DNA from: Cystobacter fuscus
GTDB lineage: Bacteria > Myxococcota > Myxococcia > Myxococcales > Myxococcaceae
NCBI RefSeq assembly: GCF_002305875.1
Contig: NZ_CP022098.1
Coordinates: 8,680,001 to 8,744,000, forward strand
Reading direction: 5' to 3'
DNA: 64,000 bases
Positions 45,786 through 53,502 of this stretch are shown here, in pieces. Both the position numbers and the translations under genes were made by a program. The notes under the pieces are model-generated. The model saw nothing but the letters and a program-made list of their open reading frames with translations. It searched no databases and was not told the DNA's origin. Positions within the stretch are counted from its first letter, which is position 1. The number at the start of each line of letters is the position of its first letter.

Positions 45786-47213
45786 ATGTCTAGGCGTGCC
45801 GTCGATACTCGCCCGGTGGACACACGGAGGCCCTTACGCGTGGGGGCGCTGGCCCTGGCTGCGTTGATGCTGGTGACAGCGTGCGCCACGGGGGCGCCCG
45901 TGGACATGGCTTCCCGTTACCGTCCGCCCGTGTCGCACAACTCGCCCGAAGCGGGGGCCCTGGAGTCGGAAGCTGACGCCGGGGGCCAGGGAGAGGCTTT
46001 CTTTACGAAGCTGCCAACGGACTTCGCGCCGGTGCAGGTGAGTAACGCTGAGTTCTCGGCAGCCATGACAGCGCTCTGGCTTAACATGCCGCTTCGGGTG
46101 GCCGCGTCCCGCCCACCGTTGTATGTCGGCCGTAGGCTGGCGTTGGCCTCCGCGCCGTTGAGCGGCGAAGCGTGGCAATCAGACCTGGCCCGGTCCTATG
46201 GGCAGTTTTGCGAGCGGTGCGGCACTCCCGGAGATTGTCTGACGCTGTTTGAGGATGGGCCCCGCTTCCAGGATGAAGACAAGCGAAGTCTTGCACTTGC
46301 ACTGGCGGTGGGGCCAGCTTTGGAAGGAGTAAACGCGGAAGTGCGGGGCATGCTCGATCCCACACGAATGCTCTCAGTGATTAGTATTAGCATAACGATT
46401 TATATGGCGCTGCTGGTTGCGCCAGTGCCCGAGCCGATAACAAAGGGCGCGGCCCTGGTGTTTAGCGCTGCCCTGTGGGGTTATCTCGGTTATGAATTCT
46501 TCGATTTGCTGCGGGCCTATGCACGGCTTTACGAAGATGCGCCCCGGGCCTCCACCTTTGCGGAACTGCGCGAGATTGGCGAGCGTTTCGGGCGTGTCAT
46601 CGGCCCCAACAGTGTGCGCATTCTCGTCATCGTTGGGACGGCGGCTATTGGTGAGACGGCGGCCCTCGCTTCCAGGGCCCCGAAGCTCCCCGGATTCACG
46701 CAAGCGTCGGAGAAAGTCGCGACTCGTACCGGGTTGGGCCTGCTGGAGACGGCAACCGGAGCCGAGCGCCTTATTGTCTCTGTGCCCGAGGGGACGATCC
46801 GCGTGGTGTTGGCGCCTCATGCTGTGGCCATGGTTGCCCGGGGCGTTGGCGCCGGGAGTCCTGCGCCGAGTCGGGGTAAGCTCCTCCCCAATGGACACAG
46901 GGCGTGGGGGTCGTTTAGTGGCTTCAAGTCAGCTATGGGGAAGGCAGGCCCCGGAAAGGAATGGCATCACATCGTGGAGCAGACTCCGGGCAACGTGAAG
47001 CGGTTCGGCGGCGAAGCCCTGCAAAACACCGAGAACGTCATTGCATTAGACAAGATACTACATGGAAAGACGAGTGCGTTTTATTCGTCGGTCCAATGGG
47101 GCATCACAAGATCGCGCCTGACCGTGAGGCAATGGCTTAGTCTCCAGCCATACGAGGCGCAGCGGGAGTTTGGTCTGCGCGCCATTGACAATATTAGAAA
47201 GGGAATCTGGTGA
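45786..47213 (+). CDS. SitA-type polymorphic lipoprotein toxin
   Basis: A 475-aa predicted lipoprotein with lipobox 'LMLVTAC' (Cys33). A central pair of hydrophobic segments lies at about 195-240 ('SVISISITIYMALLVAPVPE', 'GAALVFSAALWGYLGYEFF'). The C-terminal toxin module starts at 'KEWHHIVEQTPGNVKRFGG' (His394-His395) and continues 'ALQNTENVIALDKILHG', a His-rich nuclease-like pattern. In M. xanthus, SitA lipoproteins are passed between cells by TraA/TraB outer-membrane exchange and kill siblings that lack the matching SitI. The stop overlaps the immunity gene by one base. The region is less GC-rich than the neighbouring genes, consistent with transfer. Confidence 0.78.
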   Translation: MSRRAVDTRPVDTRRPLRVGALALAALMLVTACATGAPVDMASRYRPPVSHNSPEAGALESEADAGGQGEAFFTKLPTDFAPVQVSNAEFSAAMTALWLNMPLRVAASRPPLYVGRRLALASAPLSGEAWQSDLARSYGQFCERCGTPGDCLTLFEDGPRFQDEDKRSLALALAVGPALEGVNAEVRGMLDPTRMLSVISISITIYMALLVAPVPEPITKGAALVFSAALWGYLGYEFFDLLRAYARLYEDAPRASTFAELREIGERFGRVIGPNSVRILVIVGTAAIGETAALASRAPKLPGFTQASEKVATRTGLGLLETATGAERLIVSVPEGTIRVVLAPHAVAMVARGVGAGSPAPSRGKLLPNGHRAWGSFSGFKSAMGKAGPGKEWHHIVEQTPGNVKRFGGEALQNTENVIALDKILHGKTSAFYSSVQWGITRSRLTVRQWLSLQPYEAQREFGLRAIDNIRKGIW

Positions 47214-47563
47214 TGAGTCTGGAGGACATTGCGGAGGAATTCGCCCAAAACGTGGCTGCGCAGACGGATGCGATCTGGCGTGGCGACCGCAAAGGCGGGA
47301 ACAAATATGCAAAGCGGTATATTGCTGCTTACAAGAAGTTGCGCGACCACGGCGAGGCAGGGCGGGATGCGCTCGCAGCATTGTTGACGCATTCACGCAT
47401 GGACGTTCGAGTCAATGCGGCAATTTGCTTGCTCAGTGATAGACCTGCACAGGCCAAGCCCGTACTAGAGGAGGCCGCCGAAGGAGAAGGCATGATTCCA
47501 TTTGTTGCATCGGAGGCATTGAAGCATTGGAACGCGGGCACTTGGAGCTTGGACGTTGATTAG
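47213..47563 (+). CDS. Predicted SitI immunity protein, DUF2019-like
   Basis: A 116-aa cytoplasmic helical protein. 'DIAEEFAQNVAAQTDAIWRG' and 'LLTHSRMDVRVNAAICLLSD' followed by 'AKPVLEEAAEGEG' show HEAT-repeat-like packing as in DUF2019 proteins, which often serve as immunity proteins. ATG 47213 overlaps the sitA stop (TGATG), giving linked dosage of toxin and antidote. Confidence 0.75.
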   Translation: MSLEDIAEEFAQNVAAQTDAIWRGDRKGGNKYAKRYIAAYKKLRDHGEAGRDALAALLTHSRMDVRVNAAICLLSDRPAQAKPVLEEAAEGEGMIPFVASEALKHWNAGTWSLDVD

Positions 47564-47584
47564 GGATAGCAAGAGGGAACGAGC

Positions 47585-47668
47585 ATGACACGCATTCGGA
47601 GCCGCACCACAGCGAAGATTCTGGTTGAAAGCACTAATGTTCCACTGTCAGGGGCCGCTGTAGTGTAG
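47585..47668 (+). other. 27-codon ORF fragment after the immunity gene
   Basis: The frame 'MTRIRSRTTAKILVESTNVP' plus 7 residues starts 21 nt after the immunity stop and ends in TAG. An 'AAGAGGGA' sequence lies upstream. It may be the truncated first part of a third cassette gene (such as a SitB-like or orphan immunity gene). I cannot assign it. Confidence 0.25.
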
Positions 47669-47708
47669 CTCCGCAGGCTTCCCGATTGCTCTAGTGGGCT
47701 CGGGCTCA

Positions 47709-47776
47709 GGGCCCGGTGAAGACCAACAGGGCCCGGCAGGCGAAGCTCGGGCCCGGTAGAGGCCACCAGGGCAGGG
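47709..47776. repeat. Four 20-bp-spaced GGGCCCGG-type repeats
   Basis: GGGCCCGG occurs at 47709, 47729 and 47749, and GGGCAGGG at 47769: exactly 20-bp phasing. The first and third units are alike over about 24 bp. Two-turn spacing would place bound proteins on one face of DNA, as with iterons or recombination arm sites. It lies 200 bp before the putative attachment site. Confidence 0.5.
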
Positions 47777-47974
47777 CATTAGTAGGCAATAGCATCAGCG
47801 CCAGAAGCCAGGACGCGGGGCGAAGGGCTCGCCACTTATCGCCCGGCAAGGGGACCAAAAAAGGACCAAATCGAACGGACGCGGATGGACTCGCCCGGAC
47901 AGATGGGCCCCCCATTTTCAGAGGGAAAGCGCGGGGTGGGCCTCTGGTCCCGAGTGGGGGCGGATCCGCCCTTA

Positions 47975-48000
47975 GCGGCTTCGATTCCCGCCGCCTCCAC
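47975..48000 (+). other. tmRNA/tRNA 3'-end fragment, putative attachment site
   Basis: TTCGATTCCCGCCGCCTCCAC reads as a T-loop (TTCGATT), the 3' T-stem strand (CCCGC), the 3' acceptor strand (CGCCTCC) and a discriminator A, as at the 3' end of many bacterial tmRNAs. The preceding GCGGC pairs with CCCGC at four of five positions. CCA is not intact (CGG follows). No 5' part of a tmRNA or tRNA is present, so this is a fragment, as left at the edge of elements that integrate into ssrA or a tRNA gene. Confidence 0.6.
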
Positions 48001-48055
48001 GGTTTTTGAGCGGCTCCCGATCGGCTAGCCTCTCTTGCGTGCCGGTCAGCCCTCA

Positions 48056-48145
48056 TCAGGGCTCCGCACGCACCTCGAGGATGACATCTCCCTCCGTCAG
48101 CGCGTCCACCACCTCCATGCCCGAGGTGACTTCTCCAAAGGAGGA
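48056..48145 (-). pseudogene. 3' fragment of a cyclophilin-type prolyl isomerase gene
   Basis: The leftward frame reads 'SSFGEVTSGMEVVDALTEGD' then 'VILEVRAEP' and TGA. This is the conserved end of cyclophilins (FG-x-V-x-x-G-M-x-V-V-D). An in-frame TAA precedes it, and the catalytic core is missing, so only the last ~29 codons remain, about 55 bp from the tmRNA-like fragment. Confidence 0.65.
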
Positions 48146-48149
48146 TTAG

Positions 48150-48206
48150 AACAAAGTCACCCTTCTCGAGAAGCAGCGTGACTACCTCGGCAAGCGGATC
48201 GATCAA
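48150..48206 (-). pseudogene. 5' fragment of an AraC-type regulator gene
   Basis: Reading left from TTG 48206 gives 'MIDPLAEVVTLLLEKGDFV', like the start of AraC-family cupin regulators ('DPL..VL.LL'). Similarity stops within ~20 codons at the junction with the cyclophilin fragment. Divergence from the epimerase is the usual arrangement for such a regulator and its target. A chance match cannot be excluded. Confidence 0.35.
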
Positions 48207-48311
48207 GGCCGGACTCCTGCAAATGAAATATGGACTTCCTATTGTAGTGCGTCCTGTCGCTGACTCCTATCTTCTGGGTGCTGAAGACCACCCTCTACGA
48301 AGGAGTGACAC

Positions 48312-49256
48312 ATGATCTTGGTTACCGGAGGTTCAGGTTTCATCGGTTCGCACACCGTTCGTGCGCTGCACGAAATGGGCGAGAAGTGCATCCTCTTCCA
48401 GCGACGAACCGGGGAACTCCCGGCTCAACTCGCCGATCTGCCCGTGGCGGTGGCACAGGGGGACGTCACCGATCTGGCGTCGCTGCTCGAAGTCGGCACT
48501 CGCCACAAGATCACCGGCATCGTGCATCTCGCGGGCTCCATGCCCTGGCCTCCGACGTCCGAGCCGCCCGTCGACGCCACCCGTAAGGCGCTCGGCGGCC
48601 TCCTGAACATCGTGCAGGCCGCCCAGAAGTGGGGCGTCAAGCGCGTAGGCGTCGCGAGCACGATCGGCGTCTACTCCGGTGTCGCGAGCGAAGGCGCTCT
48701 CCGTGAAGACATGCCGCTACCGATGTCGGCTCCACACCTGATCCCAACGTTCAAGAAGATCGGCGAACTGCTCAACGAACACCTGTCTAGCGCCACCGGC
48801 ATCGAGCTCATCAACTACCGGATATCTGGCACCTGGGGCCCAGGCGGTCACGACGATCCGTTCTTCCCTGCGCCCGCGCTCATCCACGCGGCGGTCCGTG
48901 GCACGAAGCCGGACCTGTCCCGACTCGTCATTCCCGCCTACGCAGGAAACGCGCTGGACCTCTGCTACGTCAAGGACACCGGCCGCGCCATCGCGATCCT
49001 TCAGCTCGCAGAGCGTCTGAACTACCGCACGTACAACGTCGCGTCCGGCCGTGCGACGACGAATGCCGAGGTCGTCGCCGCGATCAAGACTGTCGTTCCC
49101 GACGCCCAGCTCGAGCTCCCCACCGGCAAGCCGACCCCTCACAACTACCTCGACATCAGCCGCCTTCAGCAAGACACCGGCTACCAACCCGCCTATGGCA
49201 CCCAGCGCGCGGCCGAGAACTACATCACGTGGCTGCGCGCGGGCAACGCGCGTTGA
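48312..49256 (+). CDS. NAD(P)-dependent epimerase/reductase (extended SDR)
   Basis: A 314-aa Rossmann protein with 'MILVTGGSGFIGSHTVRAL' (GxxGxxG) and 'GIVHLAGSM' typical of extended SDRs. The Ser of 'GVASTIGVYSG' is present, but the YxxxK motif appears as 'HLIPTFKKIGE', with Ile at the Tyr position. This may mean altered chemistry. AAGGAG lies 6 nt before the ATG. Substrate is unknown; sugar nucleotide or ketone reduction are both possible. It is the only intact gene in the scarred region. Confidence 0.8.
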   Translation: MILVTGGSGFIGSHTVRALHEMGEKCILFQRRTGELPAQLADLPVAVAQGDVTDLASLLEVGTRHKITGIVHLAGSMPWPPTSEPPVDATRKALGGLLNIVQAAQKWGVKRVGVASTIGVYSGVASEGALREDMPLPMSAPHLIPTFKKIGELLNEHLSSATGIELINYRISGTWGPGGHDDPFFPAPALIHAAVRGTKPDLSRLVIPAYAGNALDLCYVKDTGRAIAILQLAERLNYRTYNVASGRATTNAEVVAAIKTVVPDAQLELPTGKPTPHNYLDISRLQQDTGYQPAYGTQRAAENYITWLRAGNAR

Positions 49257-49419
49257 GCAAGGGCCCGGGCGCGGTCCACGCGTACGCATCCACCCGATCT
49301 GCAAATGGTTTTGAAAGATGCTCTGGTGATCCGAGCCACCGCGCACCAGAGGCCATGAAGGGTCCTGCTCGCGCGCCGCAAGGTTCCGCCTCCCCCTGGC
49401 GCATGGCACCCCGCTGCCT

Positions 49420-49490
49420 TATGTGGCCCTCGCGCCGGGTCCAGCCTCGCACCTGCCGTGGATAGGCCCAGGTGCTTCACAATCGCGCGC
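49420..49490 (-). pseudogene. Fragment resembling a transposase C-terminus
   Basis: The leftward frame reads 'RAIVKHLGLSTAGARLDPAR', close to the tail 'HLGLPT..p.lapAR' that I recall from transposases common in proteobacteria. No start, catalytic motif or inverted repeat is near. The rest of the 331-bp gap 49257-49587 shows no gene, only a CCCTCGG/CCGAGGG hairpin at 49493-49524 followed by a T-rich tract. Confidence 0.4.
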
Positions 49491-49587
49491 ACCCCTCGGC
49501 ACAGAAGCACAGCAGTCCCGAGGGCTATTGGGCTTTTCCTTTGTCTGATCTCCTCATTGCCCTCGGTTCGCTCCTTCGTCTTCCACG

Positions 49588-50067
49588 TCAGGGCCGAGGC
49601 GAGGCGCGTAACAGCAAGGCCGCGCGTTTGATGGCCGAGCGGATGCGGACATAGGTGCCGCACCGGCACACGTTGTCGCTCATGGCCGCGTCGATGTCCG
49701 CGTCCGTGGGCTGAGGGTGGCTCTGGAGCAGCGCCACCGCGGCCATGATCTGCCCCGGCTGACAGAAGCCACACTGGGCGGCGTCCTCATCGATCCACGC
49801 CTGCTGCACGGGGTGCAGCGCCTCGCCGCCGCCGAGCCCTTCGATGGTGGTCACCCGCTGGCCGTGGACGCCGCCCACGGGCTGGATGCAGGGGCGGAAG
49901 GCGTGCCCGTTCAGGTGGCTGGTGCAGGCCCCACACACGCCCACGCCGCAGCCGTACTTGGGCCCGGTGACACCGAACACGTCGCGCAGCACCCACAAGA
50001 GGGGCATGTCCTCCGGGGCTTCCAGGGACACCGTCTGGCCATTGAGGAGGAAGTGGTGCAGGGCCAT
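49588..50067 (-). CDS. (2Fe-2S)-binding small subunit of a molybdenum hydroxylase
   Basis: A 159-aa electron-transfer subunit of the xanthine oxidase family. The first cluster motif is '[17 protein letters not shown]' with a fourth Cys in 'RPCIQP'; the second is '[19 protein letters not shown]' and '[11 protein letters not shown]'. This arrangement matches IorA-like subunits (isoquinoline 1-oxidoreductase/aldehyde oxidoreductase type). The start ATG 50067 lies 4 nt after the large-subunit stop. Confidence 0.9.
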   Translation of the reverse strand: MALHHFLLNGQTVSLEAPEDMPLLWVLRDVFGVTGPKYGCGVGVCGACTSHLNGHAFRPCIQPVGGVHGQRVTTIEGLGGGEALHPVQQAWIDEDAAQCGFCQPGQIMAAVALLQSHPQPTDADIDAAMSDNVCRCGTYVRIRSAIKRAALLLRASPRP

Positions 50068-50071
50068 GGGT

Positions 50072-52219
50072 TCAGGCTCCGGAATCGAGAATGGGAAAGC
50101 GGGTGGGCATGACGCCCGTGGCCCGAGCGAGGGCGTTGGACAGGGCGGCGGCGGCGGTGGGGTAGCCCAGCTCGCCCACTCCGCCCACGCGCTCATCCGA
50201 GCGCACGAGGTGGACGCGGATGTCCGCGGGCGTGTCCCTCATGCGCAGCCACTTGTAGTCGGCATAGCTGCCCTCGCGCACCGCGCCCGCGTCCAGGTGC
50301 AGCCCCGCGCTCAGCGTCGTGGAGAAGGCGTCCACGGTGGCGCCCTGCAATTGGGCCTCGACGCTCCGGGGATTGATGGGCAGGCCGACATCGGCGGCCA
50401 CGGTGACGCGCGTCACGCGGGGCGTGGGCCCACGGGTGTCCACCTCGACGAGGTGGGCCACGGCGCTGTTCCACTCCTCGTGCACGGCCACGCCCTGCGC
50501 CACCCCGGGGGGCAGCGCACGGCCCCACTGGCCCTCGCGCGCCACCGTGTCCAGCACCGCCAGGAGCCGGCTCGAGGTGAGCCGCGAGCGCCGCCACTGC
50601 ACGGCGTCCACACCGAGCTCGCGCGCCACCTCGTCCAGGAAGACCTCGTTGGCCACCACGACCTGGCTGCTGTAGACGGAGCGGAACGAGGCCGTGGGGA
50701 TGGGCAGCGAGACCTGGAGCAGCTGCTGGCTCACCAGGCCCAGGCGGTAGGGCACCTGCTGGGTGAGCAGGAAGAAGGCCTCGCTGGCGAGCTCGGGAGA
50801 CAGCCCGCTGCCCAGGGACGTGGCCAGGTCCCCGAAGCCATGCGAGAGATCCAGGGTGGGGATGACGGCCTGGTGGTTGTAGCCGAGCACGACGCCACCG
50901 GGGCCCACCCAGGCGAGGAGCCGGTGATGGCTGGCGGGGCGGTAGCGGCCCTGGCGCATGTCGTCGTTGCGCGTCCACATCAGCCGCACCGTCCGGCCGA
51001 GCGCCCGCGACACGAGCGCGGCCTCGATGGCGGGCTCGGAGAAGAACCGCCGGCCGAAGGCGCCGCCCGCGCGCTGGGGGTGGACCTGGACGCGCCCGGG
51101 CGTCAGGGCCCAGCCGAGCGCCGTGGCGACCTCGCGCTGGGTGAACTGGGGATCCTGCGCGCCGAGCCATACCTCGGCGCTGTCGCCCACGACGCGGGCG
51201 ACGCAGTCCTGGGTCTCCAGGGGCGCGTGCGCGAGGTAGGGGAAGTCGAAGCGGGCTTCGAGCGTGCGCGTGGTGAACAGGGGCGGCAGGGGCCGGGGAC
51301 CAAGTCGGGCCTCGAGCGTGGCCCGGATGTTCGCGTCGGACAGGCCCGCGGCGGGACCCGGTTGCCAGGAGATCTTCAGGGCGTCGCGCGCCGCCAGGGC
51401 CTGGGCGAAGTTGTCCGCGGCGACCGCCACGCCATGGGGAAGGGGCACCACGCCCACGACGCCGGGCAGGGCGAGCGCGGCCGAGGCGTCATAGGACCGC
51501 ACCGTCCCCCGGAGCGTGGGCGGCCGGGCCACCACAGTACAGACAGCCTCGGGGTGGGACAGGTCGAGCGTGAAGCGCGCGGCGCCGGTGACGAGCGCGC
51601 GCGCATCGACCCGCCCCGTGGGCTGGCCGACGAGGGTATACGCGCTCGGGGACTTGGGCCGGGGCGAGACCTCGGGGATGAGTACCTGGGCGGCCTCGTG
51701 GGCGAGCGTCCCATAGCCCGCCCGGCGCCCATCGGGAGCGAGCACCTCGCCCTGGGCGGTGGTGAGACTGGAGGCGGGCAGGTGCCAGCGGTGGGCGGCG
51801 GCGGTGATGAGCCGGGCGCGGGCGCACGCGGCGGCGGCGCGCGCGGGGTCGGCGAGGTAGCGCATCGTGGTGGACAGACCAGTGAGCTGCACGAGCCAAC
51901 GGGGGTCCGCGTCCGCCGAGCGCACGTCCACGCTGGAGAGGTTCGCGTCGAGCTCCTCGGCCACGAGCATGGCCATGCCGGTGGAGATGCCCTGGCCGGT
52001 CTCGGTGCGGGGCATCGTGAGCGCGATGCGGCCATCCGGGTGCAGGGCGAGGAAGAGATCGAAGGTGGCGGCGTCGGCGGCGGTCTGGGCCGCGGCGGCC
52101 TCGGGCCCCAGCCGCGCCGCGATCACCAGCGTGGGCGCGGCCACCATCCAGGTGAGCAACCGCCGCCGGTCGATGTGGACCTCGACAAAGGTCGTGTCTG
52201 GCTTCGGAGTGTCGGCCAT
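50072..52219 (-). CDS. Molybdopterin-binding large subunit, IorB-like, Tat-exported
   Basis: A 715-aa catalytic subunit. '[20 protein letters not shown]' is a twin-arginine signal, so folded enzyme is probably exported to the periplasm with the small subunit. Family motifs include '[20 protein letters not shown]', '[11 protein letters not shown]', and the catalytic Glu in '[10 protein letters not shown]' near the C-terminus. No FAD-binding medium subunit gene is adjacent, so electrons likely pass to a cytochrome or another acceptor, as in IorAB-type enzymes. The substrate (aldehyde or N-heterocycle) is unknown. Met at 52219 is selected; an upstream start would bury the signal. Confidence 0.87.
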   Translation of the reverse strand: MADTPKPDTTFVEVHIDRRRLLTWMVAAPTLVIAARLGPEAAAAQTAADAATFDLFLALHPDGRIALTMPRTETGQGISTGMAMLVAEELDANLSSVDVRSADADPRWLVQLTGLSTTMRYLADPARAAAACARARLITAAAHRWHLPASSLTTAQGEVLAPDGRRAGYGTLAHEAAQVLIPEVSPRPKSPSAYTLVGQPTGRVDARALVTGAARFTLDLSHPEAVCTVVARPPTLRGTVRSYDASAALALPGVVGVVPLPHGVAVAADNFAQALAARDALKISWQPGPAAGLSDANIRATLEARLGPRPLPPLFTTRTLEARFDFPYLAHAPLETQDCVARVVGDSAEVWLGAQDPQFTQREVATALGWALTPGRVQVHPQRAGGAFGRRFFSEPAIEAALVSRALGRTVRLMWTRNDDMRQGRYRPASHHRLLAWVGPGGVVLGYNHQAVIPTLDLSHGFGDLATSLGSGLSPELASEAFFLLTQQVPYRLGLVSQQLLQVSLPIPTASFRSVYSSQVVVANEVFLDEVARELGVDAVQWRRSRLTSSRLLAVLDTVAREGQWGRALPPGVAQGVAVHEEWNSAVAHLVEVDTRGPTPRVTRVTVAADVGLPINPRSVEAQLQGATVDAFSTTLSAGLHLDAGAVREGSYADYKWLRMRDTPADIRVHLVRSDERVGGVGELGYPTAAAALSNALARATGVMPTRFPILDSGA

Positions 52220-52452
52220 CCGAGAAGCGTGGCACGTCCCATGCCAGAGGAACAATGACCCCAACGGACGTCACGCGCCGTATCAGACGGTGTGAAAGCC
52301 CACGTGGAAGCAACGCCTGGCCTGCCCCCTCGCCGGAAGAGCCTCATTCGGGACGTAGGGGCATGTCCTCCAGGGCCGCTTGAGACCCCCTGCCCTCCGC
52401 CCCAACTTTCGGCGGCGCGGAATTCCCCGCGCGGAGTCAGGAGGAGGACGGC

Positions 52453-52920
52453 ATGGCGGCGATGGACATGAACAAGATGATCAAGCAGCTCAATGACCTC
52501 ATCGCGCTGGATATCGACGCGGTGGGAGCCTACGAGGCGGCCATCAACCGCATCGACGTGGAGTCCCTGCGGATGAACCTGCGGGAGTTCCAACAGGACC
52601 ATGAGCGGCACATCCGGGACCTGTCGCAGGTGGTGAGGACGCTGGGCGGCACGCCGAGGCAGAAGCCGGACGCCAAGGGCTTCATCCTCAAGGGCTTCAC
52701 GGCGGTGACGTCGATGATGGGCACCGAGGCGGCGCTGCAGGCGATGCGGGGCAACGAGAACCTCACCAACCGCACCTACCGCAACGCGCTGAACGAGGAA
52801 TGGGGCCCCGAGGCCCGCGCCATCATCGAGCGCAACTACATGGACGAGCAGCGGCACCTGGCCTTCATCGAGGACGTGCTGCGCACCCGCCCCTGGGAAC
52901 AGACTCCGGTGCAGCCGTAG
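52453..52920 (+). CDS. DUF2383/PA2169-like ferritin-like protein
   Basis: A 155-aa four-helix protein. 'LNDLIALDIDAVGAYEAAI', 'EFQQDHERHIRDLSQVV', 'TEAALQAMRGNENLTNRTY' and 'RNYMDEQRHLAFIEDVLR' supply the Glu and ExxH positions of a ferritin-like di-metal site. Such proteins are linked to stress in other bacteria, but their activity is unclear. AGGAGGAGG lies just upstream of the ATG. Monocistronic. Confidence 0.82.
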   Translation: MAAMDMNKMIKQLNDLIALDIDAVGAYEAAINRIDVESLRMNLREFQQDHERHIRDLSQVVRTLGGTPRQKPDAKGFILKGFTAVTSMMGTEAALQAMRGNENLTNRTYRNALNEEWGPEARAIIERNYMDEQRHLAFIEDVLRTRPWEQTPVQP

Positions 52921-52962
52921 GCATCCCCGGAGCCCGAGGGCCGGAGCAACCGGGGTAGAAGC

Positions 52963-52983
52963 CCGGGCCGCCCGACGGCCCGG
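52963..52983 (+). terminator. Hairpin after the ferritin-like gene
   Basis: CCGGGCCG and CGGCCCGG form an 8-bp stem with a 5-nt loop, 43 nt past the stop codon and between convergent genes. No T-run follows. Confidence 0.45.
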
Positions 52984-53074
52984 CCCCGGAGGACGGGCGC
53001 ATCCAGTGCGACCTTCGGCAAGTACGCCCGAGAGGCGGGCTCGTGGAGCCGCCTCCTCGATCCGTTGGAACGCA

Positions 53075-53374
53075 TCACTTCCGGGCCTTGAACACGGGGC
53101 ACCCGAAGCGGCGCACCGTCCTGGCGCCCAGGGCGAGCGCCACGACACGTGAGATCTGCTCGATCGCCGAGTTCGTCTCCAGGCGGTCGTACTCCGTGGC
53201 GAACGTCAAGATGAGGTGGACCGTTCCGAGCGAGGAGTCCTCGAAGAGGGTCATGCTCTTGAAGCCAGGGTAGTCGGAGAGGCCTTCCAGGGCGCGTTCC
53301 CGGGCGATGGCATCCACGCGCGAGAACTCCCGGGGATCGGCTCCCTCGAAGACGATGACCTCCGCAGCCTTCAT
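53075..53374 (-). CDS. Small alpha/beta protein of unknown function
   Basis: A 99-aa protein without signal or membrane segments. The order strand ('AEVIVFEGAD'), helix ('VDAIARERALEGL'), strand ('GFKSMTLFEDSSLGTVHLIL'), helix is consistent with a ferredoxin-like dimeric alpha/beta barrel, as in antibiotic-biosynthesis-monooxygenase-like proteins, but no active residue is clear. The ATG has AGGA upstream. Confidence 0.6.
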   Translation of the reverse strand: MKAAEVIVFEGADPREFSRVDAIARERALEGLSDYPGFKSMTLFEDSSLGTVHLILTFATEYDRLETNSAIEQISRVVALALGARTVRRFGCPVFKARK

Positions 53375-53502
53375 GACGTCCTCTCGGGCGCCACACCCTC
53401 CTCGCGCCCGGGGCGCGCTTCATACATGGCTTGCCCGCCGCTGACCAGGGACGCGCGCCACCCCGAGATGATCGGTTTCCCAATCATCCCTCCCGCCGGA
53501 CG

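Noticed and set aside
47975-48000. A functional tRNA gene
   Set aside because: No anticodon arm, D arm or 5' acceptor strand precedes the T-arm-like sequence.
47716-48009. Possible tyrosine-recombinase tail next to the tmRNA-like fragment
   Set aside because: The frame has no R-H-R-Y catalytic residues and resembles only the uninformative ends of such genes.
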